A stretch of DNA of 64,000 nt from Aquibium pacificus (GTDB lineage Bacteria; Pseudomonadota; Alphaproteobacteria; Rhizobiales; Rhizobiaceae). A model generated the notes under the pieces. The model worked only from the letters and a program-made list of their open reading frames with translations, made no database searches and was not told the origin of the DNA. The DNA lies in the NCBI RefSeq assembly GCF_040839445.1, contig NZ_JBDPGJ010000004.1, forward strand, positions 248,001 to 312,000, read 5' to 3'. The position numbers and the translations under genes are program-made. Positions 8,851 through 17,860 of this stretch are shown here, in pieces (the stretch's first letter is position 1; the number at the start of each line of letters is the position of its first letter).

Positions 8851-9834
8851 ATGGAAGAATTCAGGCACGAATTCGTCGAAGGTCCCGACGCAAACCGCCT
8901 ACACGTCGCCACGCTCGGCGAAGGTCCGCTCGTGCTCATGGTGCATGGCTGGCCCGACGCATGGATCTCGTGGCGTCCGCAGATGCGGGCCGTCGCGGCG
9001 GCGGGTTACAGGGCGGCGGCGCTCGACGTGCGCGGATACGGCGGATCCGACGCTCCACACGAGATCAGCGCCTACACGATGGAGAGGCTGACCCGCGACA
9101 ACGAGGCGATCATCCGCGCCCTCGGCACCGACGGGAAGGCGGTGCTCGTCGGGCACGACTGGGGCGCGCCGATCGTCTACGCCACCGCCTACATGCGCCC
9201 CCACGTGGTTCGGGCGGTCATCGGCCTCTCTTCGCCGCCCGCGCCGGCTCCGGCGAAGAAGCCTTCGGAAGCCTATGCCGAACTCTATCCCGACAAGCTC
9301 TTCTACCAGGCCTATTTCACGCGCGAGGAAGGCGTGGCGGAGGCCGAGTTCGAGGCCGACCTCGAAAGATTCATCCGCGTGATGCATTTCAATCTGTCCG
9401 GCGACACGACGCTTGCCGATCCGGTCGAAGCGCTGGTCAGGCCTGCTGGATCGACGACGCTGCTGGACGGCCTGCCCGAACCCGATCCGTTCCCCGCCTG
9501 GCTGACGCGTGAGGAAATCGCCGAATATGCGGACCATTTTCGCTCCCACGGATTGCGCGGCCCCTTGAACCGATACCGGGCACAGGACATCGATTTCGAC
9601 GAGATGCAGGTCTACAAGGACAGGAAAATCGAGCAGCCGGCGTTCTTCGTCGGCGGTACGCGTGAACCGTCCCGCCACATGCAGGGTTTCGATCGCTACG
9701 CCGATCCGGTCCGGCGCTATGCCGACTGCCGGGGCGTCTACCTCATCGAAGGCGCAGGGCACTGGCTGCAGCGCGAAGCGACGGATGAGCTGAATGCGCG
9801 TATCGTGGATTTCCTGAAGGAACTCGATTCCTGA
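8851..9834 (+). CDS. Epoxide hydrolase/haloalkane dehalogenase-like alpha/beta hydrolase
   Basis: 327 residues from ATG MEEFRHEF; the open frame upstream is not conserved-looking. Motifs: oxyanion H-G-x-P as HGWPDAW, the DVRGYGGSD turn, nucleophile elbow GHDWGAP with Asp rather than Ser, and the C-terminal catalytic His in EGAGHWLQ. Asp as nucleophile with HGWP is the signature of soluble epoxide hydrolases, which open epoxides to diols through a covalent ester. In a P450 cluster it could process an epoxide made by the P450. The ribosome site is weak (GGGAACGGAACG). Confidence 0.92.
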   Translation: MEEFRHEFVEGPDANRLHVATLGEGPLVLMVHGWPDAWISWRPQMRAVAAAGYRAAALDVRGYGGSDAPHEISAYTMERLTRDNEAIIRALGTDGKAVLVGHDWGAPIVYATAYMRPHVVRAVIGLSSPPAPAPAKKPSEAYAELYPDKLFYQAYFTREEGVAEAEFEADLERFIRVMHFNLSGDTTLADPVEALVRPAGSTTLLDGLPEPDPFPAWLTREEIAEYADHFRSHGLRGPLNRYRAQDIDFDEMQVYKDRKIEQPAFFVGGTREPSRHMQGFDRYADPVRRYADCRGVYLIEGAGHWLQREATDELNARIVDFLKELDS

Positions 9835-9920
9835 CAGGAGGGGCAACTACTCACATCGCTCCTGTCCCCGCCGCGGGATCGATGGTCAGTCCCGTTGCGC
9901 CTGCATTCATTCAGGGCACA

Positions 9921-9937
9921 GTTGCCGCCACGGCAGC
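9921..9937. promoter_or_regulatory. Degenerate copy of the GTTGCCG-N3-CGGCAAC palindrome
   Basis: GTTGCCGCCACGGCAGC matches the 17-bp palindrome at 10057 in both arms except one base. It lies 136 bp upstream of the perfect copy in the same gene-free stretch before the ferredoxin gene. A second, weaker operator site is plausible. Confidence 0.35.
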
Positions 9938-10056
9938 GCATTTCCGGGGAGTCAGGCGGCTCGCAATCCCCAGCACGACCGTCATCGCCGGCACGACTCG
10001 GGGGAGAAAAGACCTGACAGGACAGCGGAACGGGAGACGGCTCGGCCTCCCCCTTC

Positions 10057-10073
10057 GTTGCCGTTTCGGCAAC
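10057..10073. promoter_or_regulatory. 17-bp palindrome GTTGCCG-TTT-CGGCAAC, candidate operator (copy 1)
   Basis: Perfect 7-bp arms around TTT, about 80 bp upstream of the ferredoxin ATG. An identical copy with the same four flanking bases (CTTC) lies at 19016, upstream of the NMT1-type binding protein gene. No T tract follows on either strand, so it is not an intrinsic terminator. The core fits the T-N11-A pattern of LysR-type regulators. The surrounding 9835-10151 stretch holds no gene. Confidence 0.5.
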
Positions 10074-10151
10074 ATCCCCAACAGGAATCGATACTTCTTT
10101 CGAACGCTCCCGCATGCGACACTGCTCCCCGACATCGGATGCGCGAGAGCG

Positions 10152-10496
10152 ATGGCCTATATTATCACGGAGCCCTGCATCGACGTGAAGGACGGAGACT
10201 GCACGGCCGCCTGTCCGGTCGATTGCATCTACGAGGGCGGGCGGATGTTTTACATCCATCCCGACGAATGCATCAATTGCGGGCTCTGCCTTTCGATTTG
10301 TCCGGTCGATGCGATCGTCTGGGACGGCGAGCTGAAACCGGAGCAGAAGCCGTTCGAGGCCGCCAACCGCGAATTCTTCGGTAAAGGCGTCACCGGCTGG
10401 GATTCGCCGGGCGGCTGGGACGCCGCGCATACGACCGATCTCGACCACCCCTTGGTTGCTGCGCGGCCGATCCGCGAGACGTCGCGGACGGCATAG
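10152..10496 (+). CDS. 7Fe ferredoxin ([3Fe-4S][4Fe-4S])
   Basis: 114 residues from ATG MAYIITEPC. Cysteines at 9, 17, 21, 40, 43, 46 and 50 give exactly the Azotobacter FdI/FdxA arrangement: C9, C17 and C50 for a [3Fe-4S] cluster and C21, C40, C43 and C46 for a [4Fe-4S] cluster. An extra Cys at 25 follows CPVD, as in many FdxA proteins. A C-terminal tail of about 55 residues follows the clusters. Cytoplasmic electron carrier and a plausible donor for the P450 at 5271. It ends 35 bp from the convergent amidohydrolase gene. Confidence 0.94.
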   Translation: MAYIITEPCIDVKDGDCTAACPVDCIYEGGRMFYIHPDECINCGLCLSICPVDAIVWDGELKPEQKPFEAANREFFGKGVTGWDSPGGWDAAHTTDLDHPLVAARPIRETSRTA

Positions 10497-10531
10497 CGGT
10501 TGGTCTGCATGGCCGCCGACCCGCCCGCCAG

Positions 10532-11938
10532 TCACGAATATCGCGTGGCATAATGGCGCCGAACGATCTGCGATAGGAACTCCGCATCGCTACGCCTGGC
10601 TTCCAGCATCGGCCTGACCGATCGCGCCTGATTCACCAGTTCCCGGAGCGCGGCATCGTAATCGACGGTCATCAGCTTCCCGTCTCCGACGATCTGTTGT
10701 CCGGCGACATGGAGTTCCTTGACATGCCGCGCCGTCATCCGTCCGAGCAGCACGGCTGCCTCGTCTTCATCGTCGAAAATCGCGTCGGCCGTCAGCGCGG
10801 CATAGTCGACCACGACGACGTCCCGTCGGGCGGGATGGTTCACCACGGCGCATCCTCCTTCATGCATCGCCGCGAACACCTCTTCCGCCGGAATGTCCGG
10901 GTCGAGCCCACGGCCGCCATGCAGCAGCGAAAACAGCCGCAGTTCGCGCCAGATGTCCTGGTCGTCGTCGAAGCCGGTCCCGTCGAGTCCAAGAGCGTAC
11001 TTCAATTCCGCGCGCCTGACGTCTCCGAGCGGCGCGATGCCCGAGCGGAGCCGCAAATTGGCCGACGGATTGCTGACGAGGATCACGCCGCGTTCGGCCA
11101 GGAGCTCACACTCGTCCGCCCGCAACTGGACGCCGTGTGCGACTGCGAGGCGCGGCGACAGGAAGCCGATTTCGTCGAGATAGCGAACGATCCCCTGCGG
11201 AAACCGGCGGTCGAGCCAGGTCCGCTGTCTCGGACTTTCGAGGAGGTGCATATGGACCCGGCGGCCGGTCAGGGCGGAGGCCTCGGCGATCGCTTCCAGC
11301 AGCGCATTGCTCGCCCATTGCGGACCGATCGGCCCGTACTGGACGTCGACCATACCGCCCGCGTGGTTCCGCGCGACCTCCTCGACTGCCGCCAGTTGTT
11401 CGGGGATCGGATGATATTTCGGGGCGAGCTGCCCGATACGTGCTCGGTCGGCCTCGTCGAGGTCGGGCAGCAGTTCGGCCAAACCTCCGTAGACGAAGGG
11501 AGACTCGTCGAGCAGCGGACAGGAGAGGGCGAGCCGTATCCCGCAATCCCGCGCGGCGCGGACGACGTCCGCGGCTTCCTCCACGAGGCTGGCCGCGTTG
11601 AGCGAGTTGTGGCAGTGCATCGTCGCGCCGCATCCCGACTTCGCAACCCTTCCGAACGCCACAAGCGCTTCGAGATAGGGGTCGGTCGGCGGTCTCAACC
11701 GCATCCAGGGCACCCACGTCTCGAGGGCATCGTCCATGCAGCCGAAGTCCAAGGTGCGGATGCCGTAGCCGTGGTCGTGCGCGTTCACCGGCGCCGGCAT
11801 AGCCAGCAATCCGCGCCCGTCGATGCTCGAGCCGGCGATGCGGATCTCTTCTTCGCCGACGTCGAGCAGCACGTGCCGCCGGCTCGGCTCCGCGCCGGGA
11901 CGAGGCAGATAGCGCCCGATAGCGACCGGCGCCTTCAT
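10532..11938 (-). CDS. Amidohydrolase family protein (cytosine deaminase/ATZ-TRZ-like)
   Basis: 468 residues; its ATG overlaps the LysR stop codon in ATGA, which fixes the start. Metal-binding motif H-x-H as NAHDHG after the first strand, a further HCHN segment, VHMHLLES, AVAHG, and the metal/catalytic Asp in GLDGTGFDD, all in the order of the cytosine deaminase/chlorohydrolase branch. It hydrolyses a C-N or C-Cl bond of a cyclic or amide substrate using Zn or Fe. Last gene of the operon that starts with the NMT1-type importer, so its substrate may be what that importer brings in. Confidence 0.9.
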   Translation of the reverse strand: MKAPVAIGRYLPRPGAEPSRRHVLLDVGEEEIRIAGSSIDGRGLLAMPAPVNAHDHGYGIRTLDFGCMDDALETWVPWMRLRPPTDPYLEALVAFGRVAKSGCGATMHCHNSLNAASLVEEAADVVRAARDCGIRLALSCPLLDESPFVYGGLAELLPDLDEADRARIGQLAPKYHPIPEQLAAVEEVARNHAGGMVDVQYGPIGPQWASNALLEAIAEASALTGRRVHMHLLESPRQRTWLDRRFPQGIVRYLDEIGFLSPRLAVAHGVQLRADECELLAERGVILVSNPSANLRLRSGIAPLGDVRRAELKYALGLDGTGFDDDQDIWRELRLFSLLHGGRGLDPDIPAEEVFAAMHEGGCAVVNHPARRDVVVVDYAALTADAIFDDEDEAAVLLGRMTARHVKELHVAGQQIVGDGKLMTVDYDAALRELVNQARSVRPMLEARRSDAEFLSQIVRRHYATRYS

Positions 11939-12858
11939 CGCGACAGCACCGCGTGGATCTCGTCGCTGAATTTTTGCAGTTCGACCGCGATGTAGTCGAC
12001 CACGGCCTGGGTGGCACCCGTCAGGGGCCGTTTTCTCGGCACCATGACGCCGATCTCCAGTTCCTGGAGCCGGGAGCCAGCGATCGGCAGGGCGACCACG
12101 CTGCCGTCTCGCAGTTCCTCCAGCAGCCCGAGCGGCGTGAAGAACGCGACTCCTGTGCCCGCGAGGATCAGCGGCTTCAGCATCATCTGGTTGTTGGTGG
12201 CCACCAGGGTCCGGCCCGTCCGGTCGAGTGCCGAAAGCTCGATGGCGATGCGCGAACTCATCACTTCGTTGTCGAGTTGCAGCAGCAGGTTGAACTGCGC
12301 GCATTCCTGCAGCGACACGGACTTCGACCGCGCCAGCGGATGGTTGCGCGATACCATCGCCATGAGCGGCATCGCGACGCTCGCCACGCAGCGTATGTCT
12401 TCGGGCCGGGCGAGATCGAAGGTGATGCCCACGTCCACGTCGCCATCGGCCACGAAACCGAAGATCTGGCTGTAATTGTCGTTGCGGATGCGGAAGTCGA
12501 TCGCAGGATGAAGGCCGTGCAACGCCATGACCCGCTCGGGAAGGAACTGCACAGCCAGGCTATCGAGACAGGCAATGTGCACGCGGCCCGTCTTCTTGCC
12601 CTTCAGGTCGCCGAGCTCGCCGCGCATGATTTCGAACTCGTGCAGCGTGTCGCGTGCGTGCCGCATCACGATTTCGCCCGCCCGCGTCAGGCGCAGGCCG
12701 CTCGGCAGCCGCTCGAACAGCGGCGTACCGAGTTCGTCCTCGATCTTCTGGATCTGGCGGCTGACCGCGGAACTCGCCACGTGCAGCTCGTCGGATGCCT
12801 TACGGATGGAACCCGCCCGGGCGACGGCGACGAAGTAGCGGAGGACCGCTGCATGCAT
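11935..12858 (-). CDS. LysR family transcriptional regulator
   Basis: 307 residues from MHAAVLRYF. An N-terminal winged HTH (SIRKASDELHVASSAVSRQI, then DELGTPLFER) is followed by a LysR substrate-binding domain. An in-frame ATG at 12912 would overlap the upstream gene and add an unconserved leader. Unusually for a LysR gene it lies inside the operon, 38 bp after the enoyl-CoA hydratase gene and translationally coupled to the amidohydrolase. It may bind the 17-bp palindromes at 19016 and 10057; that link is inference. Confidence 0.94.
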   Translation of the reverse strand: MHAAVLRYFVAVARAGSIRKASDELHVASSAVSRQIQKIEDELGTPLFERLPSGLRLTRAGEIVMRHARDTLHEFEIMRGELGDLKGKKTGRVHIACLDSLAVQFLPERVMALHGLHPAIDFRIRNDNYSQIFGFVADGDVDVGITFDLARPEDIRCVASVAMPLMAMVSRNHPLARSKSVSLQECAQFNLLLQLDNEVMSSRIAIELSALDRTGRTLVATNNQMMLKPLILAGTGVAFFTPLGLLEELRDGSVVALPIAGSRLQELEIGVMVPRKRPLTGATQAVVDYIAVELQKFSDEIHAVLSR

Positions 12859-12896
12859 GGATCTAGACCGTCTCTCCGTGATGTCCGGAGACGATC

Positions 12897-13670
12897 CTAC
12901 CTGCCCTTCCATACGGGCGCACGTTTTTCGTTGAAGGCGCGTACGCCTTCCTGCCCGTCCTCGCTGGCAAGCGCGGCGACGAGGGCGGGTGTCCGCAAGG
13001 CCTGTGCCTCGGCGGGCGAAAGATGGCCGGTCCGGTTCACCGTCTGCTTGATCGCCCGCAGGGAGAGAGGCGCGCAGGCGACGATGTCCGCCACCCAGCG
13101 CTCGACCGCCTCATCCAGCTTGTCCAGAGAAGCTACTTCGTTGACGATGCCGAAGCCGGCCATCTCGGTGGCGGAGAAGCGGCGCCCGGATAGCATCACG
13201 CCCATGGCGAGGTTGTGCGGTATCTTGCGCTGCAGGAGTACCATGCCGCCGTCGAGCGGCATGCGTCCGACGCGACCTTCCGGAAGGCCGAACTGCGCCT
13301 TGTCCGAGGCGATCACGATGTCGCAGCCAAGGACCATCTCGAAGCCGCCGCCGAGCGCGTAGCCATTGACGCGAGCGATCAGCGGTATGTCGAGCGTACG
13401 CCGGTAGGCGATGCCACCGAAGCCGTGCGGCCGCGCCTCGGCCCAGTATTCGAGGCCGGATTTTCCCACGTTCTTCATGTCGGCGCCGACGGAGAAGGAC
13501 TTGTCGCCGGCACCGGTCAGAACGATGCAGCTGACGTCGTCGCGATGCTCGAGTTCCTGCCAGACGGCCTCGAGCTCGGCCTCGGTGGCCGCATCGATCG
13601 CGTTCATCCTGTCCGGACGGTCTATGACGACCCGGGCGACGCGTTCCGCTATGTCGAGGCGAACGCTCAC
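12897..13670 (-). CDS. Enoyl-CoA hydratase/isomerase family protein
   Basis: 257 residues, normal crotonase length. The oxyanion-hole segments are FSVGADMKNV and NGYALGGGFEM, followed by DIVIASDKAQFGLPE with the Glu position used by hydratases. Acts on a CoA thioester, commonly adding water to an enoyl-CoA. Its start overlaps the stop of the CoA-transferase gene in ATGA, so the two are translated together: the transferase makes the CoA ester and this enzyme processes it. Confidence 0.94.
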   Translation of the reverse strand: MSVRLDIAERVARVVIDRPDRMNAIDAATEAELEAVWQELEHRDDVSCIVLTGAGDKSFSVGADMKNVGKSGLEYWAEARPHGFGGIAYRRTLDIPLIARVNGYALGGGFEMVLGCDIVIASDKAQFGLPEGRVGRMPLDGGMVLLQRKIPHNLAMGVMLSGRRFSATEMAGFGIVNEVASLDKLDEAVERWVADIVACAPLSLRAIKQTVNRTGHLSPAEAQALRTPALVAALASEDGQEGVRAFNEKRAPVWKGR

Positions 13671-14827
13671 GCGACCCCCGCGCGGCGCGGTTCGACCACC
13701 GGCCCCAGAACCTCGTCATTGTGTTCGCCGAGCCGCGGCGGCGCCTGGCGGACGGTCACGGGCGCTGCCGACATGTCGATCGGGCTGCCGATCAGGCGGA
13801 CTGGACCGGCGGAGGTGCGTCCCGCCTCCAGGATCATCCGGTTGACCAGCGTCTGCTCGTCCCCCAGCGCCTCAGCGAGCGTCTTGACCGGGGCGCACAG
13901 AATGTCGACGTCCTCCAGCCGCTTCAACCAGTACGCGGAGGAGTTCCTGGCGAAGTTCTCGCGGAAGATCGCCTGCAACTCGGCGCGGTTTTCCATCTGC
14001 CTGTCGAAATCGGCGAACCGTTCCTGCTTCGAGAGGTCGTCGATTTCCAACGCTTCGCAGATGTCGCGCAGCGGGTTCTGCTTGAACGCACCGACCATGA
14101 CGATTGCGCGGTCCGTGGTCTCGAATACGCCCGTCAAGGGAAACGCGCCCCAGTTCAGGTCCTTGCCGCGCATCATCTGCGTGGCGCCTTCCTGCATCTG
14201 CAGGGCGAGCATCGAATTGTAGAGGCTGACCGCCACCACCTGGCCTTCGCCCGTCTTGTGACGCTGCAGCAGAGCGAGCAGGATTCCCTGCACCAGGTGC
14301 ATGCCGGCGGAATAGTCGCAGAGCGGCGTCGAATAGATCGACGTCGGCAATGCGGGATCCGGTTTGCGCATCATGAGGCCGGTCAGCGCCTGGGCGAGGA
14401 TGTCCTGGCCGCCCTTGTGGCGGTTGGGGCCTTCGAGCCCGAATCCCGTGCCGACGGCGAAGATGATGCCGGGGTTGCGGGCCTTGAGGTCGTCGTAGCC
14501 GAAGCCCATGCGCTCCATCACGCCGGGGCGAAAATTGCTGACGACCACGTCGGCGCCGTCGATGAGGTCGAGGACCTGGTCGCGCGCCTCCTGCGACTTC
14601 AGGTCGAGCGCGACGCTCTTCTTGTTGCGGTTCAGGGAACAGAAGACCGGGTTGTTGAGGCCGTCGGGATCGGAGCCGAGCGACCAGCGCGAGAGGTCGC
14701 CGATCTTCTCCTTCTCGATCTTGATCACTTCGGCGCCGTAGTCTGCGAGTACCTGCGTGCAGCAGGGACCGAGCATCACCTGGGTGAAATCGATCACCCG
14801 GACGCTGTCGAGGGGAAGCGGGGTCAT
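13667..14827 (-). CDS. CaiB/BaiF family (class III) CoA-transferase
   Basis: 386 residues. Opens with RVIDFTQVMLGPCCTQVLADYGAEVIKIE, the family N-terminus, with KSVALDLKS and FRPGVMERMG following. The catalytic Asp is in LCDYSAGMHLV near residue 165. It moves CoA between carboxylates through a mixed anhydride without CoA intermediates leaving the site. It overlaps the FAD oxidoreductase gene by 4 bp at its start and the enoyl-CoA hydratase gene by 4 bp at its end. A second paralogue lies at 41506. Confidence 0.95.
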   Translation of the reverse strand: MTPLPLDSVRVIDFTQVMLGPCCTQVLADYGAEVIKIEKEKIGDLSRWSLGSDPDGLNNPVFCSLNRNKKSVALDLKSQEARDQVLDLIDGADVVVSNFRPGVMERMGFGYDDLKARNPGIIFAVGTGFGLEGPNRHKGGQDILAQALTGLMMRKPDPALPTSIYSTPLCDYSAGMHLVQGILLALLQRHKTGEGQVVAVSLYNSMLALQMQEGATQMMRGKDLNWGAFPLTGVFETTDRAIVMVGAFKQNPLRDICEALEIDDLSKQERFADFDRQMENRAELQAIFRENFARNSSAYWLKRLEDVDILCAPVKTLAEALGDEQTLVNRMILEAGRTSAGPVRLIGSPIDMSAAPVTVRQAPPRLGEHNDEVLGPVVEPRRAGVA

Positions 14828-16185
14828 TCTGCGGCCTCCAGGAAGGTTGCGTTGCCCGAGGGCGTGTCGCCCGGATCGGCGCCCTGGGCGCGCAGCTGCT
14901 TCTGGATTGCCTTCACGTCGGCCCTTCGCACCGCCACGCCCGCGTTCAGCGCCACGGTGGCGGCGACGCCCGCCGCCTCGCCCATGGCCATGCAGGGCGG
15001 GATCTCGCGGCTCGACTTCTGCGCCTGCGGCGTTACCGAGTAGTGCCGCCCGGCGACGATGAGTTGGTCGACTTCGCGCGGCAGCATGGCGCGGTAGGGG
15101 GTGTAGTAGTCACGGCCCCGGCACACCGTGTCGTGGAAATGCCGGCGCGTCATCACGTCGTCCTTGGTCACCACGTACTCGCCCTCAAGCATGCGCGTCT
15201 GGCGCACCCCGGTCTGCGGCGCGTAGTCGACGACATAGGCGTTCTCGAAGCCGGGGAAATTCGTGCGGGCAAAGGTCATCAGTTGTTCCATGCGCTTCCT
15301 GCCCTCGATCTCCACCGCGGTCAGGTCGGCAACCTTGAGGCCGTGCAGCTTGGGTATGTGCGGGCAGTTCAGCCAGATCACGCCCGGCAGCGGCGTCTTC
15401 AGCCACCAGAAGTTCCAGCAGCCGCCGATGATGCGCTTGGCCTCGTGGTCGAGCTTGGCGAACTCCTCCGGGTGGTCGAACTGGAAGGCCTCGGCGCGGT
15501 CGGTGTCGACGCCGCCCCAGCGCGACACGGGCGTGAGGATGAAGGAGCTTTCCTGCGATTTCGCCCCGGCGCTGGTGGCAACGTCGAGGTCGCCCGTGGC
15601 GTCGATGACCACGTCGCCCATGATTGCCTGGCGGCCTTCCTTGGTCTCGCAGATCACGCCTCTGATGGCGCCATCCTCGACGATGGCCGAGGAGAACCAG
15701 CTGTGCGCCCTGAGCTTGACGCCGGATTCGCCGATCATCGCATAAGAGGCGCGCTTGAACGCGTCCGGATCGAAGGCGGCGGAAAAGCAGATAGGGTGCG
15801 GCATGGAATGGGTGTGGAAGTCGAACAGTCCCCACCGTGCCCATTTGCGCCACATGGCGTCCGTCTCGCGCATGCCGGGCGCGCGGTCTGCGTCCGGCGG
15901 CGTCACGCACAGGCCCCAGGCGCTCATGCGCTCGATCATCTCCATGCAGATGCCCTGCACGGTGATCTCGGTGTCGTTGTGCATATCGTCGAGCACCAGC
16001 ACCATGCCGCCCGACGCGAGGCCACCCAGATAGGGATAGCGTTCGAGCAGCGTGACGCTGGCGCCGTTGCGGGCGGCGGAGACGGCGGCGGAGATGCCGG
16101 CCGGCCCTCCGCCGACGACGACCACGTCGGACCTGTCGGCGACCTGCGTGTCGCGCGCGGCTTCTCTGACGGTCAGTACGGCCAT
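14824..16185 (-). CDS. FAD-dependent oxidoreductase
   Basis: 453 residues. N-terminal dinucleotide-binding motif VVVVGGGPAGISAA at about residue 20, a second FAD contact at LLERYPYLGG, then GDVVIDATGDLDVA, the usual FAD-binding ATGD element. The layout matches the FAD_oxidored family, whose substrates are mostly unassigned. GGAGGA precedes the ATG. It sits between the importer genes and the CoA-transferase, so an oxidation or reduction of the imported compound before CoA activation is likely. Confidence 0.9.
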   Translation of the reverse strand: MAVLTVREAARDTQVADRSDVVVVGGGPAGISAAVSAARNGASVTLLERYPYLGGLASGGMVLVLDDMHNDTEITVQGICMEMIERMSAWGLCVTPPDADRAPGMRETDAMWRKWARWGLFDFHTHSMPHPICFSAAFDPDAFKRASYAMIGESGVKLRAHSWFSSAIVEDGAIRGVICETKEGRQAIMGDVVIDATGDLDVATSAGAKSQESSFILTPVSRWGGVDTDRAEAFQFDHPEEFAKLDHEAKRIIGGCWNFWWLKTPLPGVIWLNCPHIPKLHGLKVADLTAVEIEGRKRMEQLMTFARTNFPGFENAYVVDYAPQTGVRQTRMLEGEYVVTKDDVMTRRHFHDTVCRGRDYYTPYRAMLPREVDQLIVAGRHYSVTPQAQKSSREIPPCMAMGEAAGVAATVALNAGVAVRRADVKAIQKQLRAQGADPGDTPSGNATFLEAAE

Positions 16186-16225
16186 GACTTCCTCCGGATA
16201 TCTTTCTTTCGGATGCGCGCCGGCG

Positions 16226-17041
16226 TCAGTGGACGTCGGCTGCCTTCCACTTGATCAGGCGCGCCTCGGCGAACGAGACGAGTGAGAACAGCGTCACCGC
16301 CAGCAGCGCCGCGGTGAACACCGTCGCGTAGAGCAGCGGCGAGCGGAAATTGTAGGTGGCCTCGATGATCAGGGCGCCGAGGCCGAAATTCGAGCCGATC
16401 CATTCAGCCACGATCGCGCCGATGACGCAGGTCGTGCTGGCGATCTTGAGTGCGGCGAACAGGAACGGCAGCGAACTCTGGATGCGGACCTTCCAGAAGA
16501 CTTCCGACCGCGAGGCCGAGAGCACCCGCATCAGATCCAGCGTCGCCGGCGGCACGGCCTTCAGTCCCCGTACCATGTTCACCAGCGTCGGAAAGAAACA
16601 GATCAGCGCCGCGATGATCACCTTGGGCAGGTAGCCGCTGCCGAAGATCAGCACCAGGATCGGCGCCACAGCGATGATCGGGATCGTGTTGATGAAGACG
16701 GCGATCGGGTAGAAGGCCTTCTCCGCCGTTCGCGAGTGGACGAACCAGATTGCCAGAAGGATGGCGATGAGGTTGCCGAAGATGAAGCCCAGCGCGGCTT
16801 CGAACAGCGTCGGCCAGAAGTTGCTCCACAGCGTCCAGCCGTCGTCGCGGAAGGATCCGAGCACGTCGAGCGGGCCGGGAGCCATGTAGGTCGGGACGGA
16901 AAAAGCCCAGACGACGAACTGCCAGGCCGCGATCAGCCCCACCACCGCGAGCGTGGCCGGCAGCTTGTCGCGGAACCGGTCGGCGAAGCCGAACAGGCCA
17001 TGCTGCGGTTCGGCAGCGGCGCGATGCGCGATGTCGGCCAT
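16226..17041 (-). CDS. ABC transporter permease, NitT/TauT type
   Basis: 271 residues from the second of two close ATGs (MADIAH), which has GGAGG seven bases upstream and overlaps the ATPase stop codon by one base (TGATG). About six membrane segments; the EAA loop lies around GLKAVPPATLDLMRVLSASR. It forms the inner-membrane channel of the importer whose ATPase and binding protein are the next two genes. The substrate class of such systems is broad: sulfonates, nitrate, thiamine precursors, aromatic acids. Confidence 0.94.
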   Translation of the reverse strand: MADIAHRAAAEPQHGLFGFADRFRDKLPATLAVVGLIAAWQFVVWAFSVPTYMAPGPLDVLGSFRDDGWTLWSNFWPTLFEAALGFIFGNLIAILLAIWFVHSRTAEKAFYPIAVFINTIPIIAVAPILVLIFGSGYLPKVIIAALICFFPTLVNMVRGLKAVPPATLDLMRVLSASRSEVFWKVRIQSSLPFLFAALKIASTTCVIGAIVAEWIGSNFGLGALIIEATYNFRSPLLYATVFTAALLAVTLFSLVSFAEARLIKWKAADVH

Positions 17042-17856
17042 CAGCATTCCTCCAGAAGCCGGCGAAGATGCGCCGTGATCTGCACGAACTCGAGCGTGTC
17101 GCGCATGGCCAGCCGCCGCTGCGCGGGCAGGTCGACCGTCATGAACTCCTTGACGCGGCCGGGATGGGAAGCGAGCACCAGCACGTGCTGGCCGAGGAAG
17201 GCGGCCTCGGGAATCGAATGCGTGACGAACATGATCGTCGTGCCGGTCTCCTGCCAGATGCGCAGCAGCTCCTCGTTGAGCTTGTCGCGCGTGATCTCGT
17301 CCAGCGCGCCGAAGGGTTCGTCCATGAGCAGTATCTTCGGCCGGGACACCAGCGCCCGGGCGATCGCAACGCGCTGGCGCATGCCGCCGGAGAGTTCGGT
17401 CGGTAGCGCGTTCTCGCGCCCCTTGAGGCCGACCAGTTCGAGCAGTTCGGCGGGCTCGGCATGGGTCGACCCGCCGCCGCCGACCTCGAGCGGCAGGCGC
17501 ACATTGTCGATGGCGCTGCGCCAGGGCAGCAGCGTCGCGTCCTGGAAGACGAAGGAGAAGTTGCGTTCGCGCCTCGCCTGCTCCGGCGTGCGCCCCAGCA
17601 CCGTGATCTCGCCGGCGCTCACCGGCACGAGATCGGCGATGGCCCGCAGCAGGGTGGATTTTCCGCAGCCCGAGGGTCCGAGCATGGTAACCAGGGACCC
17701 GGCGGGGATGTCGACCGACACCCCCGACAGCGCCGTCACGGCATTTTCCCTTTCGCCGAAGACGACGTCGACGTCTCGTACCGAAACGGCGACGGCCGCC
17801 TTGTCCTCGGATGCCGCGGGCGGGGCGGCCGACCGGGCCAGCGCGCTCGCGTTCAT
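17041..17856 (-). CDS. ABC transporter ATP-binding protein, NitT/TauT type
   Basis: 271 residues. Walker A GPSGCGKST, Q-loop FVFQDATLLPWR, signature LSGGMRQR, Walker B ILLMDEPFGALD and H-loop VTHS are all intact. The LLPWRSAIDNV element is typical of TauB/SsuB ATPases. It energises the permease at 16226 and starts five bases after the stop of the binding protein gene. Confidence 0.96.
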   Translation of the reverse strand: MNASALARSAAPPAASEDKAAVAVSVRDVDVVFGERENAVTALSGVSVDIPAGSLVTMLGPSGCGKSTLLRAIADLVPVSAGEITVLGRTPEQARRERNFSFVFQDATLLPWRSAIDNVRLPLEVGGGGSTHAEPAELLELVGLKGRENALPTELSGGMRQRVAIARALVSRPKILLMDEPFGALDEITRDKLNEELLRIWQETGTTIMFVTHSIPEAAFLGQHVLVLASHPGRVKEFMTVDLPAQRRLAMRDTLEFVQITAHLRRLLEEC

Positions 17857-17860
17857 GGCC

